From Ixodes scapularis (Eukaryota > Arthropoda > Arachnida > Ixodida > Ixodidae), in the NCBI RefSeq assembly GCF_016920785.2, contig NW_024609839.1, forward strand, positions 24,057,085 to 24,121,084: a stretch of DNA of 64,000 nt. The letters run 5' to 3'. Shown here one piece after another: positions 44,801 to 55,947 of this stretch (within the stretch, counting starts at the first letter, position 1; each line of letters starts with the position of its first letter). Under the pieces are notes generated by a model. That model was given only the letters and a program-made list of their open reading frames with translations, was not told the origin of the DNA and did not search any database. Position numbers and translations under genes: made by a program.

Positions 44801-45523
44801 CTGCTGAAATCTATGCTGTGTCTTTTGCATTGGATTATATTCTGAAGACTAAAACTAGACGGGCCGTAATATTTGTGGACTCTCAAAGTGCCATTACTGC
44901 AGTTTGCTCTCTAAAAGCCACTAAGAATATGCTTGTGGAACAGGTGCGAAGTAAACTTAATGAAGCTTTACGTAAAGGTCACAATATAAAATTCTGCTGG
45001 GTTCCGAGTCATGTGGGAATAAAGGGTAATGAGGAGGCAGACAGGCTCGCTGCATCTTCAGGTAACTGCTCTCGATATCAAGCAAGCTTGCCCTATCAAG
45101 ATATCAGATCATTAATTAAGTCGTCATTTTTTCGTCTATGGCAGGCAGAGTGGGCCATGGAGTCTAATAACAAGCTCCATGTAAGCAAACCAGTTCTTGG
45201 GTCTTGGGAGAGCTCCTCACTTAAGAACCGCTTTCACGAAGTTGTATTGTGCCGGCTTCGAATCGGGCACTCTTTCCTTACACACAGATATCTCCTTTAT
45301 GGGGAGGATCCACCAGTTTGTGAGCACTGGAGACAATCTTACTATACTTCATATTTTGTGGATCTGCCCGGAATTCGACACCGAACGTCGCGCTCATTTT
45401 CCTGAGTTTTTTAGATTTTGTATTCCATTTCATCCCGCTCTTTTGCTGGGAAAGCACCCTCTTGTTCCTCTTGATCGAGTTTTATCATATATTACTAGTA
45501 CTGGCCTTATACACCAGATCTAG
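41809..45523 (+). pseudogene. LINE C ORF2, full length but for a 1-bp deletion near the C-terminus
   Basis: An open frame runs from ATG 41809 to 45405 with intact AP-endonuclease (QWNCRG, QETH, GDFNAHH, GSDHFPIV), reverse transcriptase (YADD near residue 666) and RNase H (YTDGAKTSS, TAEIYA, FVDSQS, GNEEADRL). Near 45329, CEH followed by TGG replaces the CDQCGD-type knuckle reading. One base is missing, and the true C-terminus (DNLTILHILWICPEF to TSTGLIHQI) continues in another frame to 45523. Only the C-terminal zinc-knuckle region and tail are affected. The enzyme domains are intact, so this copy died recently. Confidence 0.92.
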
Positions 45524-45670
45524 TCCCAGTTTTTTTCAGGATCATCTTTTTGTAATGAGGTAACTATAGGAGTTTCATTAGTTAATTTAGTCTGGCGCAG
45601 TATGGCCTCCGTTGCTGTTGCGCCAAAAAACCCGCAAACAACAACAACAACAACAACAGCCACGTGGGCC

Positions 45671-46216
45671 ACCATACCCACACGCAGGGGGCACCTACTT
45701 TAGTAGGTGCTTGGTGAGTGGCGTCACTATGAACCCCGAGCCATGTGGGTTCGCCCACCCACGTCTGGCTGTGCGTGGCGTACCCGTGTCCGGGGAAAAG
45801 GGGACCCTGGTGGTTGAGCTGAGCCCGGGGTATGTTTGGACCCTTCGGGGCCCCCCGGGCGAGGCAATACACTGCTTCGACCCCTGCTTCTCGTAGACGG
45901 GTGTCCTGGCTTGGCCCGACCAGGATGATTCAGTCAGTCGCCTCTTCTACCCTCTTCTTCCTTTCACTTTTCCTCCCACCTCTTTCTCTTTTCTTCTGCA
46001 CTCTCTTCCTTCCTTTTTCACCTTCTTAGGCGGCAAGGGCTAACCTTGAGTGGAAACAGGTCCTGTCCCTGCATCCACACTCGGTTATAGTGCCCGGGCA
46101 GCACTGGTAGAGTAATTGTGTCAGCCAAGCCTTTCTTGTTATGGCACATTACCTACCCCCTCGTTGGGCTCCGTGGTGGGCGGTGCACCCGGGCACTGAA
46201 CTTCTCTCCCATCTTT
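45671..46216 (+). other. LINE D remaining 5' UTR
   Basis: The monomer from about 45683 has compensated stems relative to copies A-C: CACCTA/TAGGTG for CACCTG/CAGGTG, GGTGA/TCACT for GGAGA/TCTCC, and CCCACA/TGTGGG for CCCGCA/TGCGGG. A pyrimidine-rich leader and an upstream ATG (46141) precede ORF1. Confidence 0.7.
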
Positions 46217-47677
46217 ATGGGTTCTAGACAAAAAACCTCTGATCGGGCCCTGAAAAGGGTCCGCACCGAAGCCATCACTGCAAAGACACCTGACCTTCCT
46301 CCAAGATTCTCCAAGTTTCTAGTCATTCATTCTGGAGGCGATAAACAGCTCTCACAGATGTCCCCATTCTCAGTTGCAAAAGTACTTGAAGGTGCAATCG
46401 GGAAAAACTACAAGGCAAAGAAAATGAGCTCCGGCGATTTACTTGTTGAGGTGGAAACGAATCAGCAAAGTACTGCACTACTAGGTTTAACATCTATTTC
46501 TGGTTATGACGTCTCTGTCTGTCCTCACCGAACGTTAAACAGCATCCAAGGAGTTATTTCCGAGGATGACCTCCTTGACAGCTCTGAAAGTGAAATCGTT
46601 GAAGGCCTCTCTGAACAAGGTGTCACAGCTGCAAGGCGTATTACCATTCGTCGTGACGGGAACGAGCTGAAAACAAAACACGTTGTTCTCACCTTCCAAT
46701 CGACCGTCCTTCCTGAAGCTGTGAGGGCTGGGTACCTGCGTTGCAGGGTTCGGCCTTATGTGCCAAACCCCCGTAGATGCTTCAAGTGCCAGAGATTTGG
46801 CCATGGCTCTCAGAGCTGCCGTGGAAAGGCCACCTGTGCGAAGTGTAGCAAAACCGACCATGAAGCTGATGCATGTTCTAATGACCCACACTGTGTAAAC
46901 TGCTCAGAACCTCACCCAGCATATTCTAGATCATGCAAGAAATGGAAAGACGAGAAAGAGATCCTCACCTTGAAAGTTAAGGAAAACCTTTCTTTCCCTG
47001 AAGCGCGCCATCGCTTCGCATTCGTGCAGAAAGGCGGCTACGCCCAAGTGGTGCAGCGGGGACCTGCACCACTGAAGGTTGCAGTGGCAACCCAGACGTC
47101 CTTCCTGGACTATGGGAAGCCACGGCAGTCCCCCACGCCCCAGCTGAAGATTCAGCTTCCAGGGCGTGCAATCTCGGCTGGGCAGTCTACGGACCCTCCA
47201 AGCCAGAGTGCGAACCCTCGCGCTCCAACAGGGCAACAGCCTGGGTCTTCTCAGACTGTTTCCCAAACCCAGGAGGGGGCGGTGGCTGCCGCAACCGTCC
47301 CTCCTCCGCGATCTCCTTCCAGGGAGAAGGGTCGACACTCTCGCCCACACTCCCTGGAGAGAGCATCATCGAAGGAGCGGCATGGCTCTCGTGCCGCACC
47401 TGCAGCGCCTAGGGGACAGGAACGGGTGGACTTGGGCGACACTTCGCCCAGCACCTCGTCTGCCCCTTTGGCTGGGTCTGGTCGTGGACGGCGCATGGCG
47501 CCCCGTTCCCCAAACCTAAAGAACCTTGAAGGAAAAGCCTCGCCTCAGGAAACTGAGGCCATGGATGAGTGTGAAGTCTCCACTCCTGCGTCTGACCAAG
47601 ACGACATGGAGTGGCAGACTTCTAAAAGTAAACACAAAAGCAAAAAAACCTGTGATCCCTCCAACGTGAGATTGTAA
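46217..47677 (+). CDS. LINE D ORF1, divergent subfamily
   Basis: 486 aa from ATG 46217 (MGSRQKTSDRALK); upstream open sequence lacks an ATG. It keeps the RRM-like core (KFLVIHSGGDKQLSQMSPFS, VSVCPHRTLNSIQGVISEDD) and three knuckles CFKCQRFGHGSQSC, CAKCSKTDHEADAC and CVNCSEPHPAYSRSC. A longer Pro/Ser/Gln-rich tail ends KKTCDPSNVRL. By eye it is much more distant from ORF1 of A-C than those are from each other. It is open throughout although its ORF2 is broken. Confidence 0.9.
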   Translation: MGSRQKTSDRALKRVRTEAITAKTPDLPPRFSKFLVIHSGGDKQLSQMSPFSVAKVLEGAIGKNYKAKKMSSGDLLVEVETNQQSTALLGLTSISGYDVSVCPHRTLNSIQGVISEDDLLDSSESEIVEGLSEQGVTAARRITIRRDGNELKTKHVVLTFQSTVLPEAVRAGYLRCRVRPYVPNPRRCFKCQRFGHGSQSCRGKATCAKCSKTDHEADACSNDPHCVNCSEPHPAYSRSCKKWKDEKEILTLKVKENLSFPEARHRFAFVQKGGYAQVVQRGPAPLKVAVATQTSFLDYGKPRQSPTPQLKIQLPGRAISAGQSTDPPSQSANPRAPTGQQPGSSQTVSQTQEGAVAAATVPPPRSPSREKGRHSRPHSLERASSKERHGSRAAPAAPRGQERVDLGDTSPSTSSAPLAGSGRGRRMAPRSPNLKNLEGKASPQETEAMDECEVSTPASDQDDMEWQTSKSKHKSKKTCDPSNVRL

Positions 47678-47769
47678 ATTAATTTATGCCACATGCAGCA
47701 GCTTTAGAACTTTCATTTATTCGCCCAGTGTTTCTTCTTTATTCATATTTTAATCTCATTTTTTAAACA

Positions 47770-50700
47770 ATGACCAATTTCCATTTTATGCAGTGGAACT
47801 GCCATGGCCTTATCAGAAATATAGATGATGTAAATTATTTTATGGACGAGTTGAGACCAATCGCCCTCAGCCTGCAAGAAACACATTTAAATGACACTCA
47901 TACACAAATTTTACGTCGGCACCAAGTTTTTAGGAAAGATAGACTCTCCCCAAATACGTCGGGAGGAGTGGCACTGGTGGTGCAGAGTGGTGTTGCTTGC
48001 TCTGAGGTCCCCCTTTCTACGCCGTTAGAGGCTGTAGCGGTGCGCCTTCTTGTTCACCGTTTGATCATGGTAGTTTCTCTTTATCTGCCACCTAACTCTC
48101 CACTGCATATCAGTGAACTTGAGTCACTGGTAAAACAATTACCTCAACCTTTTTTAATTTTAGGCGATTTTAATGCCCACCACCCTTTGTGGGGTAGTGC
48201 TCGCCAGGATTCACGTGGAGGTGTCGTAGAGCGGTTTTTATTATCATCTGGGTTGTGTCTTTTTAATGGAAGGGAACCTACATTTTTTAGTGCAGCTCAT
48301 CAATCATTTACATCTATTGACCTTTCTATATCATCACCAATTTTACTTCCATGCTTTTCATGGAAGGTTTTAAATAACCCTTTTGGGAGTGATCATTTCC
48401 CTATTGTTTTAGAAAGCACGATGCCAATTCCTTCTATTCCGACACGACTTCCAAGGTGGAAATTGGAAAAGGCTGATTGGTCTCTTTTTTGTTTGGAGGC
48501 TTTTATTGATTCATCTGTTCTTGTAAATATGAGCCCCGAAGATGCCACGCTGTACGTTACTGAAGCGATTATAGATTCCGCATCACATAGCATTCCCCAG
48601 ACTTCTGGACGACTCCCCAAAAAGTGCAAGCCGTGGTGGAACAATGACTGCACCACAACACGAAAATCGCAAAACAAGACATGGTGCATCTTTAGACGAT
48701 ATCCCACTCCACAGAATCTGCTTGAATTCAAGAAAAGCAGAGCCAAAGCTCGCTGGGCGCGAAGGCAAGCTAAAGGCAGTTCTTGGAAAAAGTATGTCAC
48801 ATCTCTGAGTAGTTTTGTTTCATCAAAGGAAGTGTGGGATCGTCTTCAGAAGATCAGGGGAGACTATCGGTCTTTCAGGATACCCCTTTTTCCATCAGCA
48901 ACATCCCTTAAGGAGCAAGCAAATGTTCTTGGTGAACACTTCCAGGAAGTCTCTAACTCAGCCAACTACAGTGAATCCTTTAAGAGGTTTAGAGCAACAG
49001 CAGAAAAACAAGCTATTTCTTTTTCTGGTGCCCAGGGTGTTCCTTATAACAAGCCATTTACACGGTGTGAGCTTGAGTTGGCTCTTGGTGTCAAAAAAGA
49101 ATCTGCAGCTGGGCCGGATAGGATTCAATACGAGATGCTAAGGAGACTATCGCCTGAATCTTTAAACAGTTTGCTCACCTTTTTTAATTTATTGTGGGAT
49201 GCTGCTTTTTTCCTGACTGCTGGAAAATGGCACACATAATCCCTCTACTAAAACCCAGCAAAGACCCCTCCTTACCGACGAGCTATCGCCCGATTGCATT
49301 GACAAGCTGCCTGGGCAAGACCTATGAGAGACTTATTAATCGCCGTCTTGTCCACTTTTTAGAGGCAGAGGGTGTGTTTGATAGGAATCAGTGCGGCTTC
49401 CGAGCGGGCTGCTCCACGGTCGACCACCTCGTCCGCCTGGAAACTTCTATTCGGGAAGCATTTGTCCATCGCCAGCATTGTGTTTCTGTCTTCTTTGACC
49501 TACAAAAGGCTTACGACACGACTTGGAGATATGGAATCCTTCGAGACTTGTACTCGTATGGTGTCCGAGGTCGCATGCTTCACTGCATTCAAAGTTTCTT
49601 GACGGGTTGGACCTTCCAAGTGCGTTTGGGCTCCATCCTTTCGGATGTCTTTCTCCAGGAGAACGGCGTCCCTCAGGGTGGAGTACTAAGCGTTACACTT
49701 TTTGCCGTGAAGATTAATAGTCTGGCTAAGGTTATACCACCATCTGTATCCTATTCAATGTATGTTGACGATGTGCAGATATCATTTTCCTCTTGTAACC
49801 TGTCCAGCTGTGAACGGCAATTGCAGCTCACTATCAATAAGATGAGCAGGTGGGCTGATCAAAATGGCTTCAGGTTCTCTCCCGAAAAGACAATCTGTGT
49901 TCCCTTTTCACTCCGCCGTGGCCTGTCTCCAGATCCAGTGTTGCACTTGAATGACGTTGCTATATCTGTAAAGGAAGAACACAAGTTTTTAGGAATAATA
50001 TTTGATAAAAAACTCACTTTTATACCCCACTTGAAAGAGTTGAAACGTAAATGCCTACGTTCATCAAACATCCTCAAAGTCCTGTCGCATACGTCCTGGG
50101 GGTCTGACAGACGGTGCCTCTTGCGACTTTATTACTCCTTGGTGCGGTCCCGCCTGGACTATGGCGCAATTGTTTATGGTTCGGCGCGTCCGTCTGCCCT
50201 AAAAACGTTGGACCCCATCCATCATCTGGGGCTCAGACTTGCCACGGGAGCGTTTCGAACATCACCTGTACTTAGCTTGTATGCTGATACACATCAAATG
50301 TCCTTGGAAAGATGAAGGCAATATTTGAGTCTTTGTTATGCTTACAAGATATACAGCTATCCTCAACATCCCACTTTCGACGCCCTTCAACCTTCTACAT
50401 TGTTCCGACTCTATGAAAACAAGCCGAGCATTGTTCGGCCCCTGAGTTTCAGAGTGCAGAGCATGGCAACATCGCTCCATCTCCCCTTTAGTGAAGCTGC
50501 TTTGCTGAGGAACAATGAGAGAGTTGCGCCTTGGGACCTTCTGCCAATCTCTTGTGACTGGTCACTGGCCAAGTACAGAAAGAGAGCTACTTCTCCACTC
50601 GTTCTTCAGCGGGAGTTCGCCGAATTGGAACAGAAATACAAGGACTACTCACACTTTTACACTGACGGATCAAAAACATCAACCTTCGTGGGGTGTGCGG

Positions 50701-51482
50701 TTTACTCCACTACCTTCAGGAAAGTTCGACAACTCCACACTTATGCAAATATTTTTACTGCTGAATTGTACGGTATTTTAATGGCTGTTGAATACTTAGT
50801 AGAGAACAATATTATGAAAGCAGTTCTGTTTGTCGACTCCCAGAGTGTTCTTCTAGCCGTTTCGTCCTTAGCAAACAGCAAAAACCTTCTCGTGCAATGT
50901 CTTCGGGTACGACTAAACCGAGCACTTCATCTAGGACACCAGATCAAATTCTGCTGGGTCCCGAGCCACGTGGGCATTTCTGGCAATGAGAAGGCAGACT
51001 TGCTTGCTGCCTCTGCAAAGGAATGCCCCAAACTGCCTCTTGGCCTGCCACACCAAGACCTGAAACCGATCATACTGAAATCGATTATCAACTCATGGCA
51101 GTTGGATTGGGATTTGGAAAAAGAGAACAAGCTTCACAATATCAAGCCCCAACTGGGAGTATGGGAGAGTTCGTTCCATAAAGTCCGTCGGGTTGAGGTT
51201 CTCCTTTGCCGCTTAAGAATTGGTCATACCCGTTTGACTCATTTACCCCTGCTCTGTGGTGAGGATGTTAAACTTTGCGACAACTGTGGGAAAGCTATGA
51301 CTGTTTTGCACATCCTGTGGCATTGCAAAGCTTTAAACCAGGAGCGCCGATCATGTTTTCCAGAACTCTTTCGAGATCACCTCCCCTTTCATCCATATTT
51401 TCTGCTTGGCGATCAACCATTTATATCATTCGATAGAGTTTTAAAGTTCCTTCATAACACTGGCCTTTTACACCAGCTGTAG
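47770..51482 (+). pseudogene. LINE D ORF2, one frameshift and one nonsense codon
   Basis: ATG 47770. The endonuclease is intact (QWNCHG, QETH, GDFNAHH, GSDHFPIV). A one-base indel in a T-run near 49207 moves the reverse transcriptase into another frame (FPDCWKMAHIIPLL on). The catalytic box is MYVDDVQ (YVDD instead of YADD). A TGA at 50313-50315 replaces an Arg-type codon (SLER then RQYLSLCY), after which RNase H is complete (YTDGSKTS, TAELYG, FVDSQS, GNEKADLL), and the C-terminal knuckle CDNCGKAMTVLHILWHC is present. The end is at 51482. Confidence 0.92.
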
Positions 51483-51611
51483 CTTGCAGTTCTTCTAGAT
51501 TACACCTCTAAGCCCTTTGGAAAAACCTTTGTTTGGCGCAATATGGCCTTAGTTGCCCTTGCGCCATAAAACCCCAATCATCATCATCATCATCATCACC
51601 AATCTCCAAGA

Positions 51612-51930
51612 ATCCAATTGGTGTAACTCTCCCAATTGGTTGCTTAATACCAATTGGAAAATTAATTTCCAATTGGAATGGCCAATTGGTTGATTAATAC
51701 CAATTGGAATATATATTTCCAATTGGAGTGACCAATTGGAAAAATGCATTCCAATTGGAATGGCCAATTGGTTGTTTAATACCAATTGGAATATATATTT
51801 CCCATTGGAGTGACCAATTGGAAAAATGCATTCCAATTGGAATGGCCAATTGGTTGTCTTCATACCAATTGGATCCCACTGATACCAATTGGTACCAATT
51901 GAAATTCCAATTAGACTCAATGGGAATTTT
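51612..51930. repeat. E1 right CCAATTGG array
   Basis: By my count 16 exact CCAATTGG in about 300 bases. A unit of about 80-90 bp containing TAATACCAATTGGAATATAT and AAAAATGCATTCCAATTGG is repeated 2-3 times. The array reads similarly on both strands because of the palindrome. Confidence 0.9.
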
Positions 51931-51940
51931 TAACTGGGTA

Positions 51941-54538
51941 ACCCACGCGGCAGTGACCACTTCCCTATCCGTCTCATCCCCACAGAGCCCCCACCTATTC
52001 TCCCCTGTTGCCCTCCTCGATGGAAACTTTCTATAGCAAACTGGGAACTTTTCCAGGAGTGTGTAACGTCTTCTGTCCTGCCTGTAGCACACTCTATTGA
52101 AGAAGAAAATGAAATCATCACAACTGCCATTGTTGATGCAGCTCTTGCTGCTATTCCACAAACCTCGGGTAAGCTACCCAAGCGCCCAAAGCCTTGGTGG
52201 GATAGGGAGTGCCGAAAGTCCAGAAATCGCCAGAATTGCGCTTGGGGAAAGTTTCGGCGGTATCCCACCCCCACAAACCTTCTCGCATTCAAGTGCCTGC
52301 GAGCAGAAGCCCGACGCGTCAGGAGACAAGCGAAACGCCGTTCCTTTCACTCGTATACTTCCTCCATTAATAGTTTTGCTCCAGCCAAAATTGTATGGGA
52401 CAGGGTAAGGCGAATGGATGGTGATTACGCCCACTTTTCAATCCCCCTGCTATCGGCCGACGATGGAGAGGCGTTTTCATCTTTGCAGGAACAGGCTGAT
52501 GCACTGGGTAGACATTTTGCGCAGGTCTCCAGCTCTAAGAATATAAGGAAAAGTTTTTACGCTTTAAAACCAAAGCTGAGAAGGTCCCAATCCGCCGATC
52601 TGATAGCTGTGCTGAAGAATATGACCGGCCTTTTACTCTTACTGAGCTGCGTCGAGTCATTGCCACAGCAAAAGCAACATCTCCCGGGGTTGATGACATT
52701 CATTACACTATGATTTCCCATCTGCCTGAAGCATTCCTCGTCATTCTCCTCCAGTTTTTCAATAGAGTGTGGGCAGAGGGGAAGCTGCCGAGCGTGTGGA
52801 AAAAGGCTATTGTCATCCCTATCTTCAAACCGGGAAAAGACAGAACTAAAACCTCCAGCTATAGGCCTATAGCCCTGACTAGCTGCCTGGGAAAGACATT
52901 CGAGCGGCTGGTTAACAATAGGCTTATCTTCATTCTTGAACGGAACTCGCTTTTAAGCAATTTACAGTGTGGCTTTCGTGCCGCCAGGTCCACTGCCGAC
53001 CACCTCGTACGATTGGAAACGGCCATCCGAGAGGCCTTTATAAACAAGCAGTTCTGCCTTTCAGTATTTTTTGACCTTGAAAAGGCTTACGATACCACTT
53101 GGCGGTACGGTATCCTTCAAGACCTTATCAAGATGAATATTGGCGGAAATATGTTTAATTGCATTGCAGACTTTTTGCAGGATCGCACCTTTCAGGTACG
53201 ATTGGGAACAACCCTTTCGTCATGTTTCATCCAGGAGAATGGAATCCCACAAGGATGTGTCCTGAGCGTTATCCTCTTTCTTATTAAAATCAACTCTCTG
53301 TCCCGAGCAATACCACCTTCGGTCTCCTACTCGCTTTATGTTGATGACGTCCAGGTCTGCTTTTCGTCATGTAATTTAGCTATCTGTGAGCGCCAAATCC
53401 AAGTAACCATTAATAAAATGAGTAAATGGGCTGATGAGAACGGTTTCAAGTTTTCTGCTGAGAAGACCGAGGCTGTTTGCTTCTCTCGGAGAAGGGGAAT
53501 GTTTCCCGAACCATCGCTTCACATAAATGGCACACCCCTTCCCGTCCGACCGGAACACAGGTTCCTCGGTGTGACGTTTGACAGCAAGCTTACTTTCGGC
53601 CCCCATATCAAGGCACTGAAACTGAAATGCCAGCAGAAACTAAACATTTTAAAAGTTCTTTCACATCGCACCTGGGGCGCGGACAGGGTATGTCTTTTAC
53701 GAATTTACAGGGCTGTAGTGCGCTCTACCCTGGATTATGGAAGCCTTGTTTACGGATCTGCGAAACCATCCACCCTCAAGATGCTTGATCCTATTCACCA
53801 CCAGGGGATCCGTTTGGCAACGGGGGCATTCCGTACGTCGCCGGTACTTAGCCTGCACGCTGAATCGCATGAGTGCTCGCTCGAGAGACGTAGACTTTTT
53901 CTCGCTGTTCAGTACTTTCTAAGACTCCGTTCTTTTCCGCAAAATCCTGCCTATGAAATAATTAAAAATATAAACTATGAGCGCTTGTTTGAGCACAAAC
54001 CATCTATAACCCCTCCCTTTGCAGTACGTGTAAGAATTGCTACAGAACAATACAATTTTGATACTCTCTCTCCTGTCCTTGAAATTCAACAAAGAACTGG
54101 ACCCTGGAAAGTTGCCAATACTTGTTGTAATCTTTCTTTGACCAAGCACAAAAAAGATACAGTTGACCCTAGTGTTCTCAGGCAAGAATTCCTAGAGCTG
54201 TGTAGCTCGTACAATGGCTACAAGCACTTCTTTACTGATGGATCAAAAACCACAGACTACGTTGGCTGTGCTGCTATCGGCGAGGGCTACAGATCTATAA
54301 AAAAGGTTAAACAAAAATGCCTCAATTTTTACTGCTGAGCTTTATGGTCTGATAACTGCAGTTGACCACATTGTCAGACATCGATATAGAAAGTCTGTCA
54401 TTTTCTCCGACTCTCTGAGCTCACTGAAAGCACTCAACTCTCCAACATCTTGGAAGCACCCTCTGCTTGTGCAACTTTGTAATACACTAACACAAGCACT
54501 GGCAAAGAAAATACAGATAGAATTCTGCTGGGTCCCTG
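51941..54538 (+). pseudogene. LINE B ORF2, middle part (endonuclease end, reverse transcriptase, part of RNase H)
   Basis: It continues from 36704 with NPRGSDHFPIRLI. A one-base shift in a T-run near 52555 precedes the reverse transcriptase, which is then open from about 52560 to 54310: YRPIALTSCLGKTFERL, FFDLEKAYDTTWR, NGIPQGCVLSVILF and LYVDDVQ (YVDD). A second shift in an A-run near 54315 falls before TAELYG of RNase H. FTDGSKTT and FSDSLSS are present. E2 cuts the gene after CWVP near 54538. Confidence 0.9.
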
Positions 54539-54559
54539 CCCAGATAAAAATAACCATTG

Positions 54560-54990
54560 AGAACCATTGGAATTTCAATTGGTACCAATTGTTTCCAACT
54601 GGTTCCAATTGAAAATTCAATTGATGCCAATGGTAACTAGTTGGATCCAATTGTCAAAAAGTAAACAATTGGTTGTGTCAGTTGGTTTCAGTTGGAAGTT
54701 CAATTGATATGCCAATTGTAACTAGTTGGATCCAATTGGCAGTAAGTAAACAATTGGTTGTGCCAGTTGGTTCCAATTGGAAGTTCAATTGATGCCAATT
54801 GTAACTAGTTGGATCCACTTGGCATTAAGTAAACAACTGTTTGTGCCAATTGGTGGCAATTGCAAGCTCAGTTGGCACCAAATTAACTAGTTGAATCCAA
54901 CTGGCATTAAGATCTACAATTGTTATGCCAATTGGGACGAAAATGTCCAGTTGAATATCACAACTGTACTTTTCAATTGACACCTGATAC
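54560..54990. repeat. E2 left CAATTGG-type array, about 84-bp tandem units
   Basis: GTAAACAATTGGTTGTG or variants start near 54661, 54746 and 54829, giving units of 85 and 83 bp. Each unit also contains AACTAGTTGGATCCAATTGG or variants. Many octamers are mutated, so this array is older than those of E1. Confidence 0.85.
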
Positions 54991-55671
54991 ACAATTCTAT
55001 CTTCAGTTCTCTTTCATTGGTTATTTTAACCCAAATGAAAATTTAAAGTGGTTAGTCAAAATTATCCCAGTTAGGTTCAGATGTCCCACTTGTAATTTCA
55101 AGTTGCTACACCTTTTTTCATCTTTTTTTTTTTTTTCACTGAACATGTGTAAATAGGCTCGTAAAACGTGCCATTACTTTAAGTTGTGTGATTTTTTGAT
55201 GAAAGTCGTATGGAGGAAAAATTGTACATATTTTGTTTTTTTCAGCCCAGTTACAATTAAAATATTGGTACAATCGGAATCATAGCACTTGCACAAAGTA
55301 ATTTTTTTTTAAATATCAAAATGAGAAAAACTTGCGCATAAAAATTGAATGTGTCAGATTTTTTATTTTTTTATTTTATGTTATAAATATCCGGATTTTT
55401 TTTTTTTTTTTTTTTGCTAAAATTGGCGGGAATCCTCGGAAACGTCTGTACACACTGGGCAAGAAAGATGGCGTCCGAGAAGGAGCGCGTACGCACATGG
55501 CACGTTGGCAGGCACGGCATTTGTGGCATGGTTACAGCAGATATTCAAGAACGTTATGTTGCTTTACTGCTGCGAGTGCTGAATAGTGCGGTGATTATTA
55601 GTTCATTGGGCCTGCCACTTCGTTGGAGCGTGAAGGATGGATAGCAAACGGTTATCAACTCAAGGTGAGGA
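54991..55671. other. E2 interior, AT-rich, nothing recognised
   Basis: T-runs at about 55118-55137 and 55397-55415. A GC-richer piece (55425-55640) has AAGATGGCGTCCGAGAAGGA but no recognisable protein. Confidence 0.35.
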
Positions 55672-55939
55672 GGTGTTGATGTCGCTGGCCTGTAATAAGG
55701 CGGAGCCTCCTGAGGGGGCGGTTCACCGAATGATACTTTAGCGAATAGTTGGGCGCCGCGAAGCGGCGTTTACGTGTGGGCCAATACACGCACACATGTG
55801 GGTTCACATTTTTTGTAATGAGCCGCCTCAGACTGTCGCCGCGAAGCGGCGTAAAGCGCAGCGCGGCGGATGGGTTAACGCGCGCCCCCGTTATTGCCCC
55901 GGAGGCTCCGCCTTATTGCAGGCCAGCGACATCAATACC
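55672..55939. mobile_element. 268-bp MITE with 8-bp duplication, inside E2
   Basis: TIRs: the left end GGTGTTGATGTCGCTGGCCT and the right end in reverse, GGTATTGATGTCGCTGGCCT, differ at one base and extend further. GGTGAGGA lies on both sides (55664-55671 and 55940-55947). An 8-bp duplication fits hAT- or P-type transposition. The interior holds two copies of the palindrome GCCGCGAAGCGGC. Confidence 0.88.
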
Positions 55940-55947
55940 GGTGAGGA

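Larger units (their letters stand above)
39790..45657 (+). mobile_element. I-clade LINE copy C, full length, one frameshift
   Basis: A 13-bp duplication AGCCACGTGGGCC (39777-39789 and 45658-45670) derives from the monomer of LINE D. Order and length (5,868 bp) match copy A. The tail is (CAA)n, 45636-45657. The 3' hairpin is at 45593-45625. The 5' UTR is nearly identical to copy B but the ORFs are closest to copy A. Confidence 0.92.
39652..51598 (+). mobile_element. I-clade LINE copy D, split in its 5' UTR by LINE C
   Basis: The segments are 39652-39789 and 45671-51598. A 12-bp duplication CCAATCTCCAAG (39640-39651 and 51599-51610) brackets both D and C, and the site lies in E1's right array. 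LINE C entered the 5' monomers of D. The tail of D is (ATC)n, 51579-51598. The 3' hairpin is at 51534-51566. ORF1 and much of the protein sequence differ clearly from A and C, so it is a separate subfamily. Confidence 0.9.
36705..51938. mobile_element. E1: DNA element with CCAATTGG arrays, TIRs and TA duplication
   Basis: The left end CCCAGTTAAAAATACCCATT and the right end in reverse, CCCAGTTAAAAATTCCCATT, differ at one base, and similarity continues for about 48 bases. TA flanks both sides (36703-36704 and 51939-51940), and removal restores LINE B codons exactly. Its own sequence is 36705-39651 plus 51611-51938, about 3.3 kb; LINEs D and C inserted later. Both ends adjoin arrays of the palindrome CCAATTGG. 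I find no transposase, so it is probably non-autonomous. A TA target suggests Tc1/mariner-type mobilisation, but this is inference. Confidence 0.85.

Noticed and set aside
45640..45657. (CAA)n tract taken as an independent microsatellite
   Set aside because: It is the 3' tail of LINE C, directly before the target duplication.
51579..51598. (ATC)n tract taken as an independent microsatellite
   Set aside because: It is the 3' tail of LINE D, directly before the target duplication.
51549..52161. Minus-strand repeat-peptide frames over the E1 right array
   Set aside because: Same artefact of the palindromic array.
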